A stretch of DNA of 13,468 nucleotides, taken from assembly GCA_002067555.1 (NCBI GenBank), contig MVQQ01000154.1, forward strand, positions 1-13,468, in the 5' to 3' direction. The notes beneath the pieces are model-generated. The model made no database searches and was not told where the DNA came from. It saw only the letters and a program-made list of their open reading frames with translations. Both the position numbers and the translations under genes were made by a program. Numbering within the stretch: position 1 is the stretch's first letter; the number at the start of each line of letters is the position of its first letter. Below, one piece after another: positions 13,001-13,468 of the stretch. This stretch comes from Syntrophorhabdus sp. PtaB.Bin184. Its GTDB lineage: Bacteria; Desulfobacterota; Syntrophorhabdia; Syntrophorhabdales; Syntrophorhabdaceae.

Positions 13001-13468
13001 TCACAAGATTCTCGAAATAAGATAGCCGATAACGATGATCGCGCCGAATATTATCGCAAACGCATAGCCCTGAACGAATCCGCTTTGTATCTTCCGGATG
13101 AGACTGCCGATACCCGACAGCACTGCGGCTATCCCGTTTATGATGCCGTCGATGATCGTCTCGTCGAAAAAGTCCTTGCAGATCTTCCCAAGCCTGAACA
13201 GGCCCTTCACGAATATGAATCCATACAGTTCATCCACGAAGTACTTGTTGTGCACCAGCGTAAACAGACCGTGGAATTTCTCCACGAACCTCTTCGGGAT
13301 ATTGGGGTTCTTCATGTAAAACAACCAAGCGATGAATATTCCCAGGAGACCGATGATGATCGCCCCGATCATGAGTTGCATCTCCGCACCGGCCTCGGCT
13401 CCGTGACCTTCGGCTGCCGAGGCAAAGGCAGTGCTCACAAGACCGAAACCGCCTGCTGAGTGCCCCGC
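13001..13468 (-). CDS. nuoL: NADH-quinone oxidoreductase (complex I) subunit L, C-terminal part (runs off the right edge)
   Basis: The frame is open to the window edge and encodes the last 155 residues of NuoL, the distal proton-pumping subunit whose long lateral helix braces the membrane arm. Visible parts are a membrane helix (MQLMIGAIIIGLLGIFIAWLFYM), the family stretch NKYFVDELYGFIFVKGLFRLG with DETIIDGIINGIA, and the final helix (QGYAFAIIFGAIIVIGYLI). A GTG at 13438 could be mistaken for a start, but the frame continues upstream (AGHSAGGFGL) and the content is plainly the NuoL C-terminus. The stop TGA at 13003-13001 lies 10 bases before the nuoM ATG. The 5' part and the other nuo genes should lie beyond the right edge. 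Confidence 0.92.
   Translation of the reverse strand, partial: AGHSAGGFGLVSTAFASAAEGHGAEAGAEMQLMIGAIIIGLLGIFIAWLFYMKNPNIPKRFVEKFHGLFTLVHNKYFVDELYGFIFVKGLFRLGKICKDFFDETIIDGIINGIAAVLSGIGSLIRKIQSGFVQGYAFAIIFGAIIVIGYLISRIL

Noticed and set aside
11962..13020. A 352-codon plus-strand open frame antisense to nuoM
   Set aside because: Very charged translation typical of the antisense of a membrane-protein gene; no motif.
13001..13438. A separate 145-residue gene starting at the GTG at 13438
   Set aside because: The frame is open to the window edge and the sequence is the C-terminus of NuoL; the GTG is an internal valine codon.

Overview
The window reads as chromosomal DNA from a GC-rich, Gram-negative, probably anaerobic bacterium. 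My best guess is a Desulfobacterota (Deltaproteobacteria)-type organism, possibly a syntroph. The basis is the gene mix: an NtrY-type membrane kinase, a selenocysteine-synthesis gene, a fused ADP-forming acyl-CoA synthetase and a bacterial complex I operon. No phylogenetic marker was compared, so the taxonomy is inference.

Layout. (i) Bases 1-73 hold the first 24 codons of smpB on the minus strand. (ii) From 7806 down to 287 lies a minus-strand run: ADP-forming acyl-CoA synthetase, selA, rluD, pgeF (YfiH) and an ntrY-like histidine kinase. selA/rluD and rluD/pgeF overlap, which suggests translational coupling. selA also has a good-looking promoter of its own. (iii) Around 8.0-9.7 kb is a pair of convergent exported-protein genes: a small cysteine-rich protein with one membrane segment (plus strand) and a lipid-free, secreted TPR protein with eight exactly spaced repeats (minus strand). 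(iv) From 9943 to the right edge is the distal part of a complex I operon, nuoL (partial), nuoM and nuoN, read on the minus strand and closed by a strong stem-loop.

The unusual part of the window is its short-repeat content. Two families are visible. One has a 9-base unit (CCGCTTGAA) arranged as inverted arrays in two gene borders (about 137-294 and 8432-8547). The other has a 7-base unit (CCCATCA-like) that fills the pgeF-ntrY gap. The 7-base family also appears inside the rluD coding sequence as exactly six units (42 bases), adding 14 in-frame residues just before the catalytic HRLD motif. Repeat sequence also supplies the stop codons of pgeF (7-base family) and ntrY (9-base family). These repeats therefore appear to be reshaping gene ends and one protein.

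Apart from the repeats, the genes are recognisable housekeeping or metabolic families. I see no defence island, prophage, CRISPR array, insertion sequence, tRNA or rRNA in the window.
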